From: Cephalotus follicularis
Lineage: Eukaryota > Streptophyta > Magnoliopsida > Oxalidales > Cephalotaceae
Length of the DNA: 64,000 bases
Reading direction: 5' to 3'
NCBI GenBank assembly: GCA_001972305.1
Contig: BDDD01006648.1
Coordinates: 18,356 to 82,355 of the forward strand
The position numbers and the translations under genes were made by a program. Every line of letters begins with the position of its first letter. Position 1 is the first letter of the stretch. Shown here piece after piece: positions 33,139 through 43,771 of this stretch. Below the pieces are notes generated by a model that saw only the letters and a list, made by a program, of their open reading frames with translations, searched no databases and was not told the origin of the DNA.

Positions 33139-36100
33139 ATGGGTTTGCAGTCAAACCCGAGAATTTTTACCCTCCGCCTTCTCCTTATTGCTTCTTTCGT
33201 TTTCTTCGTGCTCTCTCCTATCTCAGCTCAGGTGTATCTCAACATATTTCTTCTTTCTCTCTCGCTGTCTCCATACACACACACATATATATATTAATTT
33301 CATGTTAAGATTGATTGTAATGTGTTGGTTTATTGTTTTAGGAGTCTGTGCTTGAAAATGAGAGAGAAGGATCGAAGGAATTTAATAAAGATCTAGGCCG
33401 CCGTGGTTTGGTGATTCCGTTTGTTTGCTTTGTTACCAATTTTGAAGTTCAAAAACAATGGAATGATAAGAATATTTAAATTCATTTTATAAATAAATTG
33501 CGTATCTTCTCCTGGATGTAATCACTAATTATAGATTTGTGAACTGAGCCAAGATATACTGTAATGATTGGTTTCCGCTTAAATCATTTTTCAATGTTTA
33601 TCTGTCTGAGAAGTTTGAATTTTATTTTCGAGTTTTGTAGTGATAGTCGTAGTTTTATTTGTTAGTGGATTTCTGGGTGCAGGTTGTTTCAGGCAGTGGC
33701 GGTGTGGGAGACAAGAATGATCTGGATTCGGTTGCTCTTCATCTTAATTTGGCTTCTGGTCTTGGAATCTTCGATGCATTCTTTGCTAGTTTCTCAATGA
33801 TTCTTGTTAGCGAGGTTTGGATACAAATAATCTTAGTGTTAGTTATTTCCATTTTTATTTGATAATTACAAAAGATTGTAGTTTGCTCAATCATCATGTG
33901 ATCTGACTACTTTGATTGAAACTTTTGGGCTGAATCACATGGATATAGTTAATAGTGCTAGTTGTCCCAAGGCTTCTATCTTTTTATGTGGGGGTTTGTA
34001 ATTTAAGCCATGCCCCATAGATTCTTTGTACTTCCATGCCATTCGGTGTAAGTTTGGGGACGTTTAGTATTATCCTTCTTTGATATAAATCATTGGGGTG
34101 TCAATATTGTGGACTCTGCTTGGTCTAAAGAATTTTTCTCTTCATTGACAATTGTGCTGTTAGATTGGGGATGAGACTTTTATAATAGCGGCTCTCATGG
34201 CAATGCGTCACCCTAAATCAATTGTTTTATCTGGTGCGCTCACTGCATTGATTGTTATGACAGTAAGTCAGCTCTTTAATTTGATTTCCTTTCAATGCTG
34301 CACTGTATTCACCTGATGTTGTAATTGAATGCGTATAACAACTGAAAAGCATTACTAAAGGCTCATTCTCTTACATTATTGTTATTGAGGTTGAATCTGC
34401 TGTACTTGTCAATTAGGTACTTTCCACTGGACTTGGGAGGATTGTGCCGAATTTGATATCAAGGAAGCATACAAATAGCGCAGCTACAGGTACATGATTG
34501 CTTCTTTTTCAAATTCTGCTGTTTAGCTACCAGGATCTTTTTTTCTTGTGTTTTTACAATACTTTTGATGTCAAATTTTCCGATCTTATGCTCTCATATC
34601 ATGTTTAATTTTTCCGCTTGTAATTGGCTTTGTCATCTTTTTTCTCTAGATTGTTATAAGGTAAGTGAGGGTTAGAGCTACCTAACTACCAAGGTAAGGA
34701 ATTTGAGAGGTATGACTGACTATTTAATTGAGAGTTACACGTTGAATGGAAATGCCGAGGTCTTGTTTGCTGTTTGGTAACTTTCCAAGTAGGAAGGCCA
34801 TTGTCAGATTGGTAGATTAGCAAATTAAGGTTAAGGTTTAGCATTCAAAAACTGGGGTTGGCTTCAAATTACATTACCTCTTCTTTACGTACTTGTTGAT
34901 ATAGATTGAATTGTAAGGTGTACGATAGGATTTCGGTGAATTTAACTCCTACAGATTGTAACTTTACCTCACAAAATTTTGACTTCACCAATGTTGACCT
35001 CCTCCAACCCATACAATGGCGAAGATTTTATTTATTCAATTCTTGAGAAAACGTGTTCTTTTGAGTATAGGGACCTTCATTGTTTTGAATTCTAAATCCT
35101 CCGAAATTCAAATTAGAGGTTATATGATGTTTTTTTATTGGAAGAACAGAAGAAGAATTAACAGCAAAAAAAGCAGCAAGACTTAATATATTGGAAAGGA
35201 ACTTCTCTGCATTTTTTTTTAAAAACTGAAATTACTTAAATACAAACTAAAAACCTTTTTCATAAACACATGTTACTCACTAACCCACTAACTAACAGTT
35301 AACTCATAAAAAACATGACATAAACAAACTGACTTTAACAAAAAATATATAGTGTAGTCTTGATACATCAACACACTCCTCCTGGATCAAGTGCTGCATA
35401 CTCCTAGCTTTGCCCTTAAAAGTTCAAATCGACCAACATGAAATGACTTAGTAAATATATCTGCAATTCGATTTTATGAACTACAGTACACTAGCTTCAC
35501 CTCTCCAGCCTTCTGCACTTCTCTCAAGAAGTAATATCTGACCTTAAAATGCTTTGTTCTTCCATGAAATACTGGATTCTGTGAAATGGCCAGAGTAGCT
35601 TGATTATCCACAAATACTTCTATGCCTTCTTCTTGCTCCAAATGCATATCATCCATCAGCTTCTTTAACCATAATGCTTGATTCACAGCTGCAGTAGCTG
35701 CAATGAACTCAGCTTCTGCAGTTGATTGAGCCACTATTTCCTGCTTCTTTGAACACCAGGAAAAACATGCCGACCCAAACGTAAAGCAATAACCTGAAGT
35801 GCTTCTCATATCATCCACTGATCCTGCCCAGTCACTGTCAGAATACCCCTGCAACTTAAACTCTTGAACTCTGCAAAACTTAATTCCATATGAAATAGTA
35901 CCTTTCAAGTACCTCAACACCCTCTTTGCAGCTACCATATGCAACTCACTTGGACAATTAAGAAATCTAGACAAAACACTTACAGTAAACATAATGTCTG
36001 GCCTAGTTGTAGTGAGATACATAAGACAGCCAATTAAACTTCTATAAACTCTTTCATCTGTAGGTTCTGATCCATCCTTCTTTTGTAGCTTTTTCTTTTG

Positions 36101-39100
36101 ACCCATTGGAGTACTCACACTCTTGCACTCCTCCATGTTGAATCTCTTTAGGATCTCCTTTAAGTACTTCTTCTGACAGATAAAAACTTCATTTTGAGTC
36201 TGCCTAACCTCCATCCCCAGAAAATATGACATCTCACCAAGATCAGTCATTTCAAACATCTTCATCATCTCTTGCTTAAATGCAGTAATCTGAGTACTAT
36301 TACTCCCTGTCACCAGCATATCATCCACATAAAGAGACACCACCACTAAGTCAGATACAAACTTCTTGACATATAGAGTGGATTCACTGAGGCTTTTCTT
36401 GAAACCCAGGCCCAGCAAGTGCTCATCCACCTTACTGTACCATGCTCTGGGAGCTTGCCTCAAGCCATAGAGAGCCTTTCTCAGCAAATATACTTTCTCC
36501 TCCTGGCCTGGTGTGACAAAGCCTTCTGGCTGCTCAACATAAATCTCCTCCTGCAACACTCCATTAAAAAAAGCAGATTTCACATCTAAATGACACACCT
36601 TCCATCCTTGATGAGCTGCTAAAGCAAGAGTCATTTTAATTGTATCCAGTCTTGCCACAGGAGCAAAAGTTTCTGAGAAATCAACTCCCCAAACCTGTGC
36701 ATATCCCTTCACCACCAACCTGGCCTTATACTTATTCACTGAGCCATCAGGATTGAGTTTGGTCCTGAAAACCCATTTTACTCCATTCACCTTCATGTCT
36801 TCAGGCCTCTCTACTAACTCCCATGTCTGATTCTTTTCTATCATAGCCAACTCTTCCTTCATTGCACTCATCCACCTCTGATCATTATTAGCTTCCTTAT
36901 AACCTGAAGGTTCCAAAACAGCCACATTACACCTCTGATATATATCAGTTAGAGATCTGGTACCTTTAACTGGAACATCATCCACCAGCTCGTCAGGTTC
37001 CAGTGAGACCTCCTTGTGCTTGCCTTGTGGCTCATCTGTCCAGTCCCACTGCTCATATTCCAGGAACTGAACATCCCTGCTAGTGATCACCTTCCTTGTC
37101 TGTGGTTGATAGATCCAGTAGGCTTTTGACACTAAATTGTAGCCAACAAAGATCCCAGGTTTAGTTTTCTCTCCCAGCTTGTCTCTCTTGACCTGTGGAA
37201 TATGAGAAAAACACAGACAGCCAAACACTTTCAAATTTCTTAGAATTGGCTTGACACCAAACCAAGCTTCAAAGGGTGTCTTCTTCTCCAATACCCTTGT
37301 AGGCAGTCTATTCAACAGAAAAACTGATGTGTTTGCTGCTTCTGCCCAAAATTCTTTTGGTAGATTCTTCTCATGTAGCTGACACCTAGTCATCTCCATA
37401 ATAGTTCTATTCTTCCTCTAACTGACTCCATTTTGTTGTGGAGAGTAAGGAGCAGTAAGCTGATGCTCAATTCCAGCCTCTTCACAGAAAGAATTAAACC
37501 TCTGTGAAGTGTATTATGTTCCATTATCTGATCTAATGACCTGAATCTTGCAGCCACTTTGGTTCTCAACCCATCTCTTAAACTTTAGAAATATCTCAGC
37601 AACTTCTGACTTTTGCTTCATGAAATAAATCCAACACATTCTGGTATAATCATCAATGAAAATAATGAAATACCTGCTGCCATTTAGTGAAGGAGTCACT
37701 TGTGGACCGCAGAGATCTGTATGAATCAACTGCAGCTTTTCTGTAGCTCTCCAAGTGGATTCCTTGAAGGGAAGTCTTGTCTGCTTGCCCAGCAAACAAG
37801 CCTTGCACCTTGTGATCTGCTCCTCCAGGCTTGGTAACCCAGTTGCCATTTCATTCCTCTGCATGAACAGCAAGCCTTTGTGGTGGAAGTGCCCTAACCT
37901 CTTGTGCCATATCTTTGAATCACTGGCCTGACACTTAAATGCCACATGCTCCTTCTTAAGAGGATTCAGAGAAAAACTCTTTTGTTGCATCCTTATCTTG
38001 AACAGCTCCTGGCCACTAGAGTCAAAGATCAAACACTTCCCCTCTTCAAATATCACCTTAAATCCCTTTTCTACCAACTGCCCAACACTTAGCAAATTCT
38101 GATCAATCCCAGGCACATACATCACATTAGAAACCATCTTGGTTCCAACACAACTCTTTATTACTACAGTCCCTTTACCTTTCACTTCTAAGTACTCCCC
38201 ATTACCAATCCTCACTCTTGACTTCAATGACTTGTCAAGGTCTATAAATAACTTTTCATCACTTGTCATGTGGTTTGTGCAACCACTATCAACAAGCCAA
38301 CTGTCACATGAAGTACTAGAGGAGAAACAAGAGGCAACAAATAGTTGATCTACCTCTTGCTGGACTGCAGCATGTGCCTCACCTTGCTGTTGATCTCCGT
38401 TTTCTTTGCATAACCTCTCAATGTGTCCAAGCTTATGACATTTTCTGCACCTTACATCTGACATCTGGCCTCTTCCAACACCTAAAGTATGGATGATTCT
38501 GTTTTCCACAGTGCTGACATGAGGAATACCTTCTCCAATTGTTTTTGGAGTTGCCTGCACTGTTCTCTCCTGTAGCAGCTTCTGAACCACTACTGCCATT
38601 CACTTTCTTCCCTTTCCACTTCTTGCCTTTCCCTCTTATATTTTGCTGTTCTTTGGCCTGCAAAGCTCCTCTGTACTTCCTTCCAGCCTCATTAACCTCC
38701 TCTGCTCTTGTGCTTGTAGAGCACTAAGTAATTCCGCCAACTTGATCTGAGACAAATCCTTGGTATTCTCCAAAGAGGCAATGGTTGCCTCAAACCTTTC
38801 GGGCAAGGAGACAAGAATCTTCTGTACTAGCCTATTGTCAGAGAGGTCAGTGCCTAGAACTCCTGCGTGATTTGCAATGCTTATCAACTTATCAGAGTAC
38901 TCCTTAATTGTCTCAGACTCCGTCATCTGCAGTCTCTCGAATTCTGTGATCAGATTTAGCCCCTTCATGCTTCTGATCTTCTCATCTCCTTGATACTCAG
39001 CTTTGAGGAAGTCCCAGATATCTTTGGCTGATTCACAAGCCATAATTCTGCTGAAAATGGCAGGTGAAACAACAGCATATAAACAAGACTTTGCCTTTGC

Positions 39101-42100
39101 TTTCCTTGTTGTGCTCTCCTTGTAATACTTGATCTGATTAATGGTTGGATTGTCAGGAAGGGGAGCAACTTCATAATCTTGTTCCACAGCTTCCCAAAAA
39201 TCACAACCCTCTAGATAGGCTCTCATTCTCACTGCCCAGGTTTGATAATTTTCTCCATCGAACACTGGTGGGGCCATTGTTGAAAAGCCACTCGATCCTG
39301 CCTCCATATTGCCTTTGCTTCTATGGACGTAGTCACACCTCTCAATCAATCTTACAAGTCACTCATAGCCCCTTAAGATCAAGAGTGCTTTGATACCAAT
39401 GATGTTTTTTATTGGAAGAACAGAAGAAGAATTAACAGCAAAAAAGGCAGCAAGACTTAATATATTGGAAGGGAACTTCTCTGCATTTTTTTTTTGAAAA
39501 CTGAAATTACTTAAATAAAAACTAAAACCTTTTTCATAAACACATGTTGCCCACTAACCCACTATCTAACAGTTAACTCCTAAAACACATGACATAAACA
39601 AACTGACTTTAACAGAAAATATATAGTGCAGTCTTGATACATCAACAGTGAGCTTGCATTGGCACTGTAACTTAATAATGATTTATGTGTATATTATGCT
39701 AAACAGAAAAGCCATATATATAGGCTTATTACATGGATGTGGGCTTTTTTAGTTAAACCCAACTTGTACGTAAATAATAATGACAACACTCCCCCTCAAG
39801 TTGGGGCATACATATCATATAGTCCTAACTGATGACAAATATAAGACACTCGACCACTACGAAGAGGCTTAGTGAAGATGTCTGCTAGTTGTTCTTCTGA
39901 ACGGGTATGGACTAATTTAAGTTCCCCGCAATTAACTTTTTCACGAACATAATGACAATCCACTTCAATGTGCTTTGTTCGTTCATGAAACACGGCGCGC
40001 TAGGGGAGGCCAAACCAGGCTGTGGAGGGACGGCGCGCTAGGGGAGGCGCGGCGCAGAAGGGTTAGTTTCTAGGGTTTCTGTTTTTTTTTTTTTTTTAGG
40101 GTTTCTGTGTGTTTTTTTTTTAGGGTTTCTGTGTTTTTTGTTTTTGGGGTTTCTGTGTTTTTTTTAGGGTAGCTCTGATACCATGTAACTTAATAATGAT
40201 TTATGTGTATATTATGCTAAACAGAAAAGCCATATATATAGGCTTATTACATGGATGTAGGCTTTTTTTAGTTAAACCCAACTTGTACGTAAATAATAAC
40301 GACAACAGGCACCAAAGATGTAGAATTTTTGTATAGCCAACCTGAAGAATCTAGGCTTGAAGCCCGCTATTGATCACCTCTAATCGTCACTATAGTATTT
40401 TTCCAATCTGATTTGTGGTTGGCTGATATGGCCTAGTTGGGCATTTGGTTGAGTTTAATTTAACATTAACGTTTGTGTTTCCATTCAATATGCAGTTCTT
40501 TATGCTTTCTTTGGAATGCGGTTACTTTACATTGCTTGGAAATCAGATTCAAAAGCTTCCCATAAAAAGGAAATGGAGGAAGTATGTCTTTCTTTTACTC
40601 TGCTATGTATAGTGTTCACGGCACTTATATGTTATATATATGCTTCATATTTTATTCTATTTATCTTTTTTTGGTGTAGTGGTTTAGTGCTGATGATAAT
40701 TTAAAAAACGACATTTTGACACTATGAATTAACTCCGTTAAGAGAATGTTAACAGATTTTTGAAAAAGGCATTTTTACCCTTAAGCCAAAATCCACCACC
40801 AAACCTAATCATCATCACTCTCACTAAGAACATAGTTGGATTTTGTAGTATCCTTCAGCACAATGCAATCAAATTCATGTATTTGGCCACCAAATAAATA
40901 AATAAAAATATATAATTTGATTTAAACAAGAAAATAAAATTAAAATATTACTAGAACATGGGTGCATGTCACTTATGAAAAAACAGAAAACAATCACAAG
41001 CATCTTCAAATTCCCAAAACCATAACCCCTACCAAAAAAACAACAAACACTAAAACCCAAAATCAAGAAAAACCAAAAACACAAAAATAAAACCAATTAC
41101 CCCCTCAAATCCGCAAGCATCATTGCACACACCCACTACCGTACCACCTCATGCACACATTGTCAACCATTTTCATACCATTTCAATAACCTCCTCAAAC
41201 ATTCAAACACACACACAAAAAAGAAGAAGGAAGAAGTAAATAAAAGAACAACAAATTTTTTAAAAAACAACATATAAATAATAATAAAAGAACGAAACCC
41301 ACCTCTATGATTGCACCGCTGCTGTTGGAGAAGCTCACCGCAGCTCCAAACCCACTGGAAGAACCCCAACACATGGCCTCAGCTACCCTCAGCCACAGTT
41401 CTTGAGGTCGCTGTTACATTTTGGGTTTAAGCTTTGTTTTTTAGCTAAAAAGAAAAAAGGGAGAGGAGAAGAAGAAAAGAGATTAGGAAACCCATTCACG
41501 CTTTGCTCGCTCTTCACCGGTGAAGCCGGCGGAAGCTTGAAACGATATATATATATGAAAATTGACAGTTTTTAGAAGGTTGTTTAGGTATTAAAGAAAT
41601 TATTGTCATGGACAACTAACGGGATCGGTGTGTGTCTACCGTACTAAACTTCTCATGTTAAGCTGATAATTTTCAAACTTGAGGTGTTAATGTGTTCTCC
41701 GTACTAAACCTCGAGGGTATTTGTATATTTTATGCAAATGTTAAAGAATGCTGCGTAAATGTTGTGTGCTTACTTTCTGTTTTCCCTTTTTCTTTTTGTT
41801 TGTGATGGGGATACCTTTCTCTTGAACTGTCTTCGTCTCACACATCAGGTCGAAGAGAAACTTGAGTCTGGGCAAGGGAAGACAACCTTTCGTCGTTTCT
41901 TTTCAAGATTCTGTACACCAATCTTTTTAGAGGTATTTTTTGCATGTTTCTATGTGATTTTTTTTATGAATAGTTCATGAACACTGGATCTTTTATCCTT
42001 ATAGGTGTAGGCCTTTGCATAATGTGACAGCTAAGTATGTCTTCTTGACTATGCAGTCATTTATTTTAACCTTTCTAGCAGAGTGGGGTGACCGTAGCCA

Positions 42101-43210
42101 GATAGCAACAATTGCTGTAAGATCTATTTTCTTAACTTTTTCCTCTTCTTTTGCAATCTGTGCTATCACTCTCTATTACTTTACCTAGTTTGATCTTCTG
42201 GCCTTTATTGAGTGGTTGCTCGCTTTGATTTCATACTTTACTCATGTGGAAATTAAAAACGTGAGATTTAAATGATATTTGAGCATATTGTTATCTTATC
42301 AATGGTGAAATTAAAGCAATAAATATGAGATTGTTGCTTTGGATGCTTTTTTGGCTTCATTTTTCATCTATGGGACTCTGTAGGGGTTGAAAAAATGTCA
42401 ATGATTGTACAATATCTATTATGTAGAAATTTATATCATAGGGAATTTAAAGAAGACAAAGTAAATAGGAAATTATTAGAATGAATTTTAGTTGACTTGC
42501 CTGTCATAACATTAATTGGTATTCCAGAAGCCTGCGTATTAAAAAGTAGTCAAAACTATCAACAAAGGTGCCTTGATATGTGCAAGTATAACCAATTTTT
42601 TTTCATCTCATATAAAAATAATTCATAGTCTAGTAATGAATAATCATTTGCAAATTGAAAATAAAAGAATTGCACGAGAGATAGAGAGAGAGTGGGTTTG
42701 AGAGAGACGGCAAACATGGTGATCACTGCAATTTGATTGATTGAGATTTCTGTATTATATTTGCCGGAAAAAAATGGAACTAAAGACACGGATTGACAAA
42801 GAAATTGGAGTGGTGGTTTTTGTCGGCTGAACCCGAGATTTTAATGTGGATCTAATATGTTAGAACGTTTGAAGTTTTACTGTTTAAGGTCACATGAAAG
42901 GTGAGGTGCAAACATGCATAGAATCAAAGAGTTGAATCTGATTCATTGGAAAATTTCGTATCATCATCAGTTATTTTTGGTTTTATTGCAACTATGTTTA
43001 CGAATTTTTGTGATTGTGCAGCTTGCAACCCACAAAAATGCAATTGGTGTTGCTGTAGGGGCGACTGTCGGACACACTATTTGTACATCCGTAGCAGTGG
43101 TGGGCGGAAGCATGCTAGCATCCAAGATATCACAAGGAACAGTCGCCACAATTGGAGGCTTGCTCTTCCTTAGCTTTTCTTTGTCTTCGTATTTCTACCC
43201 ACCACTATAG
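33139..43210 (+). CDS. PML3: GDT1-like (UPF0016) membrane Mn/Ca cation transporter
   Basis: Nine exons splice to 294 codons: 33139-33231, 33342-33410, 33683-33814, 34164-34262, 34417-34489, 40496-40581, 41849-41932, 42057-42116, 43022-43210. All introns are GT-AG and phases fit. The product starts with a signal peptide (residues 1-30, a hydrophobic run ending PISAQ). It carries both hallmark motifs of the UPF0016/GDT1 family: E98-I-G-D-E-T, split across exons 3 and 4, and E221-W-G-D-R-S in exon 8. Each motif sits in a hydrophobic helix block, and a charged loop (HKKEMEE...EKLESGQGK) separates the halves. It ends SSYFYPPL. Length and sequence fit plant GDT1-like 3 (PML3), a Golgi Mn transporter in Arabidopsis; the symbol is assigned by resemblance. 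Nothing looks broken. Intron 5 (6.0 kb) holds two antisense Copia elements. Confidence 0.93.
35125..35373 (-). repeat. C4 3' LTR
   Basis: It matches 39400-39647 along its full length. A purine-rich tract (reverse strand CAGGAGGAGTG) lies just inside it. Confidence 0.9.
35474..37399 (-). pseudogene. C4 Copia integrase end, RT and RNase H
   Basis: A 641-codon open stretch. It holds the integrase tail ('TRVLEKKTPFEAWFGVKP'), RT ('VNGVKWVFRTKLNPDG', 'GVDFSETFAPVARLDTIK', 'HLDVKSAFFNGVLQEEIYV', 'YVDDMLVTGSN', 'MTDLGEMSYFLGMEV') and RNase H ('GYSDSDWAGSVDDMRSTSGY', 'STAEAEFIAA', 'VDNQATLAIS', 'GRTKHFKVRY'). It is part of a broken element. Confidence 0.92.
37514..38599 (-). pseudogene. C4 Copia nucleocapsid, protease and integrase front
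   Basis: The zinc knuckle 'CRKCHKLGHIERLC', the protease 'SWLVDSGCTNHMTSD', the pre-integrase 'IWHKRLGHFHHKGL' with 'CKACLLGKQTRLPF', and the integrase core 'LQLIHTDLCGPQ' to 'VIRSDNGT' are all recognisable. Confidence 0.9.
38636..39349 (-). pseudogene. C4 Copia gag
   Basis: A UBN2/DUF4219-type gag: 'PPVFDGENYQTWAVRMRAYL', 'SCLYAVVSPAIFSRIM', 'FERLQMTESETIKEY' and 'ILVSLPERFEATIASLE'. An in-frame ATG near 39307 (MEAGSSGFST) is a plausible start, since the preceding codons overlap the leader. Confidence 0.85.
39400..39647 (-). repeat. C4 5' LTR
   Basis: It pairs with 35125-35373 and lies next to the primer site at 39391-39399. Confidence 0.9.
39661..39665. repeat. Target site duplication GGCAC, left copy
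   Basis: GGCAC stands immediately before TGTAACTTAA at 39666 and is repeated at 40308-40312 after the right LTR. Confidence 0.9.
39796..39993 (-). pseudogene. Copia RNase H tail of the short element
   Basis: Reverse-strand words 'ERTKHIEVDCHYVREKV', 'VHTRSEEQLADIFTKPL' and 'LGLYDMYAPT' are the end of a Copia pol. Confidence 0.85.
39994..40172 (-). repeat. GC-rich doublet and T-rich tandem repeats in the short element
   Basis: The word CGGCGCGCTAGGGGAGGC occurs at about 39995-40013 and 40031-40048. Four copies of a T-run plus (A/G)GGGTTTCTGTG follow at 40058-40170. Slippage in the leader is likely. Confidence 0.75.
40308..40312. repeat. Target site duplication GGCAC, right copy
   Basis: It matches 39661-39665. 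Confidence 0.9.
40700..41740. other. Possible old insertion in intron 6
   Basis: The 1.27-kb sixth intron carries a block beginning near 'cgacattttgacactatg' and ending near 'ctcgagggtatttgtat'. Its style resembles dispersed plant repeats, and a partial inner repeat 'ccgtactaaac' occurs at about 41639 and 41699. No clear terminal inverted repeats or target duplication was found. Confidence 0.3.
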
Positions 43211-43771
43211 GGTGTGATATTGTGGGCTAACCAAATTATTTTAAGAGTGCAACACACCACTTAAATTTTCCGTCGTTTTTTGTGTGTTATATTGTCAATT
43301 GAAAACGCTTTTGTACGTACTGATTAAATACCAGTCCTTTCTGCCTATTCTTTTTACGTTCAGCTTGCAAAAATAATTTTAGTGGTCCTCAGAACTCTTG
43401 CAGATATTCAATTATTTATATTGGAAAGAAAAAGCGGTCACCGATTGTCAAGGCTCATATGCTCTACGTTTCTTAGTATAGTTTTATGTGTGACAGTGAA
43501 CAAGTAAAAACTTTGCGTAGACTGGTCTTGTAACTTGTGAAAGAAAATAAAGTTGGATTCAATTTTTGGAATATCCAATCACCTTTGTTCATCACAGTTG
43601 CTGATGCATATAAAAAATCAAAGCCAACCAAATTGGTTCCCATTTCTCATTGTTAAACATCAATACGAGCATTGAATTTCCCACCACCATTTCTCTTGAG
43701 TCTACTATGTTTCATTTCATTTCAGACTTATCCTGAAACTGGAGATTTGGTAGTCCTAAGTAGGCGACATA
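43211..43771 (+). other. Short intergenic gap between the two host genes
   Basis: It holds the presumed 3' UTR of the transporter gene. AATAAA at 43546-43551 is the best polyadenylation signal candidate, 336 bp after the stop. The remainder must include the promoter of the PPR gene. No other gene was seen. Confidence 0.45.

Larger units (their letters stand above)
35125..39647 (-). mobile_element. Ty1/Copia element C4 in intron 5, both LTRs present
   Basis: The LTRs at 35125-35373 and 39400-39647 (about 249 bp) run TGATGTTTTT to ATACATCAACA on the plus strand. A primer site (TTGGTATCA on the reverse strand) lies at 39391-39399. Gag and pol run leftward. About a dozen substitutions separate the LTRs (about 5%), suggesting a few million years. 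It is nearly whole in layout but broken at a few places. The flanks TTATA and GTGAG do not match, so no target duplication was found. Confidence 0.9.
39666..40307 (-). mobile_element. Short Copia element with 123-bp LTRs
   Basis: The LTRs at 39666-39788 and 40184-40307 (TGTAACTTAA to GACAACA) differ by two substitutions and one indel, so the insertion is recent. The GGCAC duplication is perfect. A primer site (TGGTATCAGAGC on the reverse strand) lies at 40172-40183. The interior is only about 0.4 kb, with the end of RNase H (39796-39993) and a leader. It is a non-autonomous, broken copy in TRIM-like size, sitting in intron 5 antisense to the host gene. Confidence 0.92.

Noticed and set aside
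33659-33862. Separate small gene
   Set aside because: It is exon 3 of the GDT1-like gene read into the next intron.
35119-39652. Five-base target duplication for the 4.5-kb Copia in intron 5
   Set aside because: The flanks TTATA and GTGAG do not match, and shifting the LTR ends by a few bases does not help.
40875-41372. Two reverse-strand frames with hydrophobic runs in intron 6
   Set aside because: They are translations of A-rich and T-rich sequence with low complexity and no family signs.
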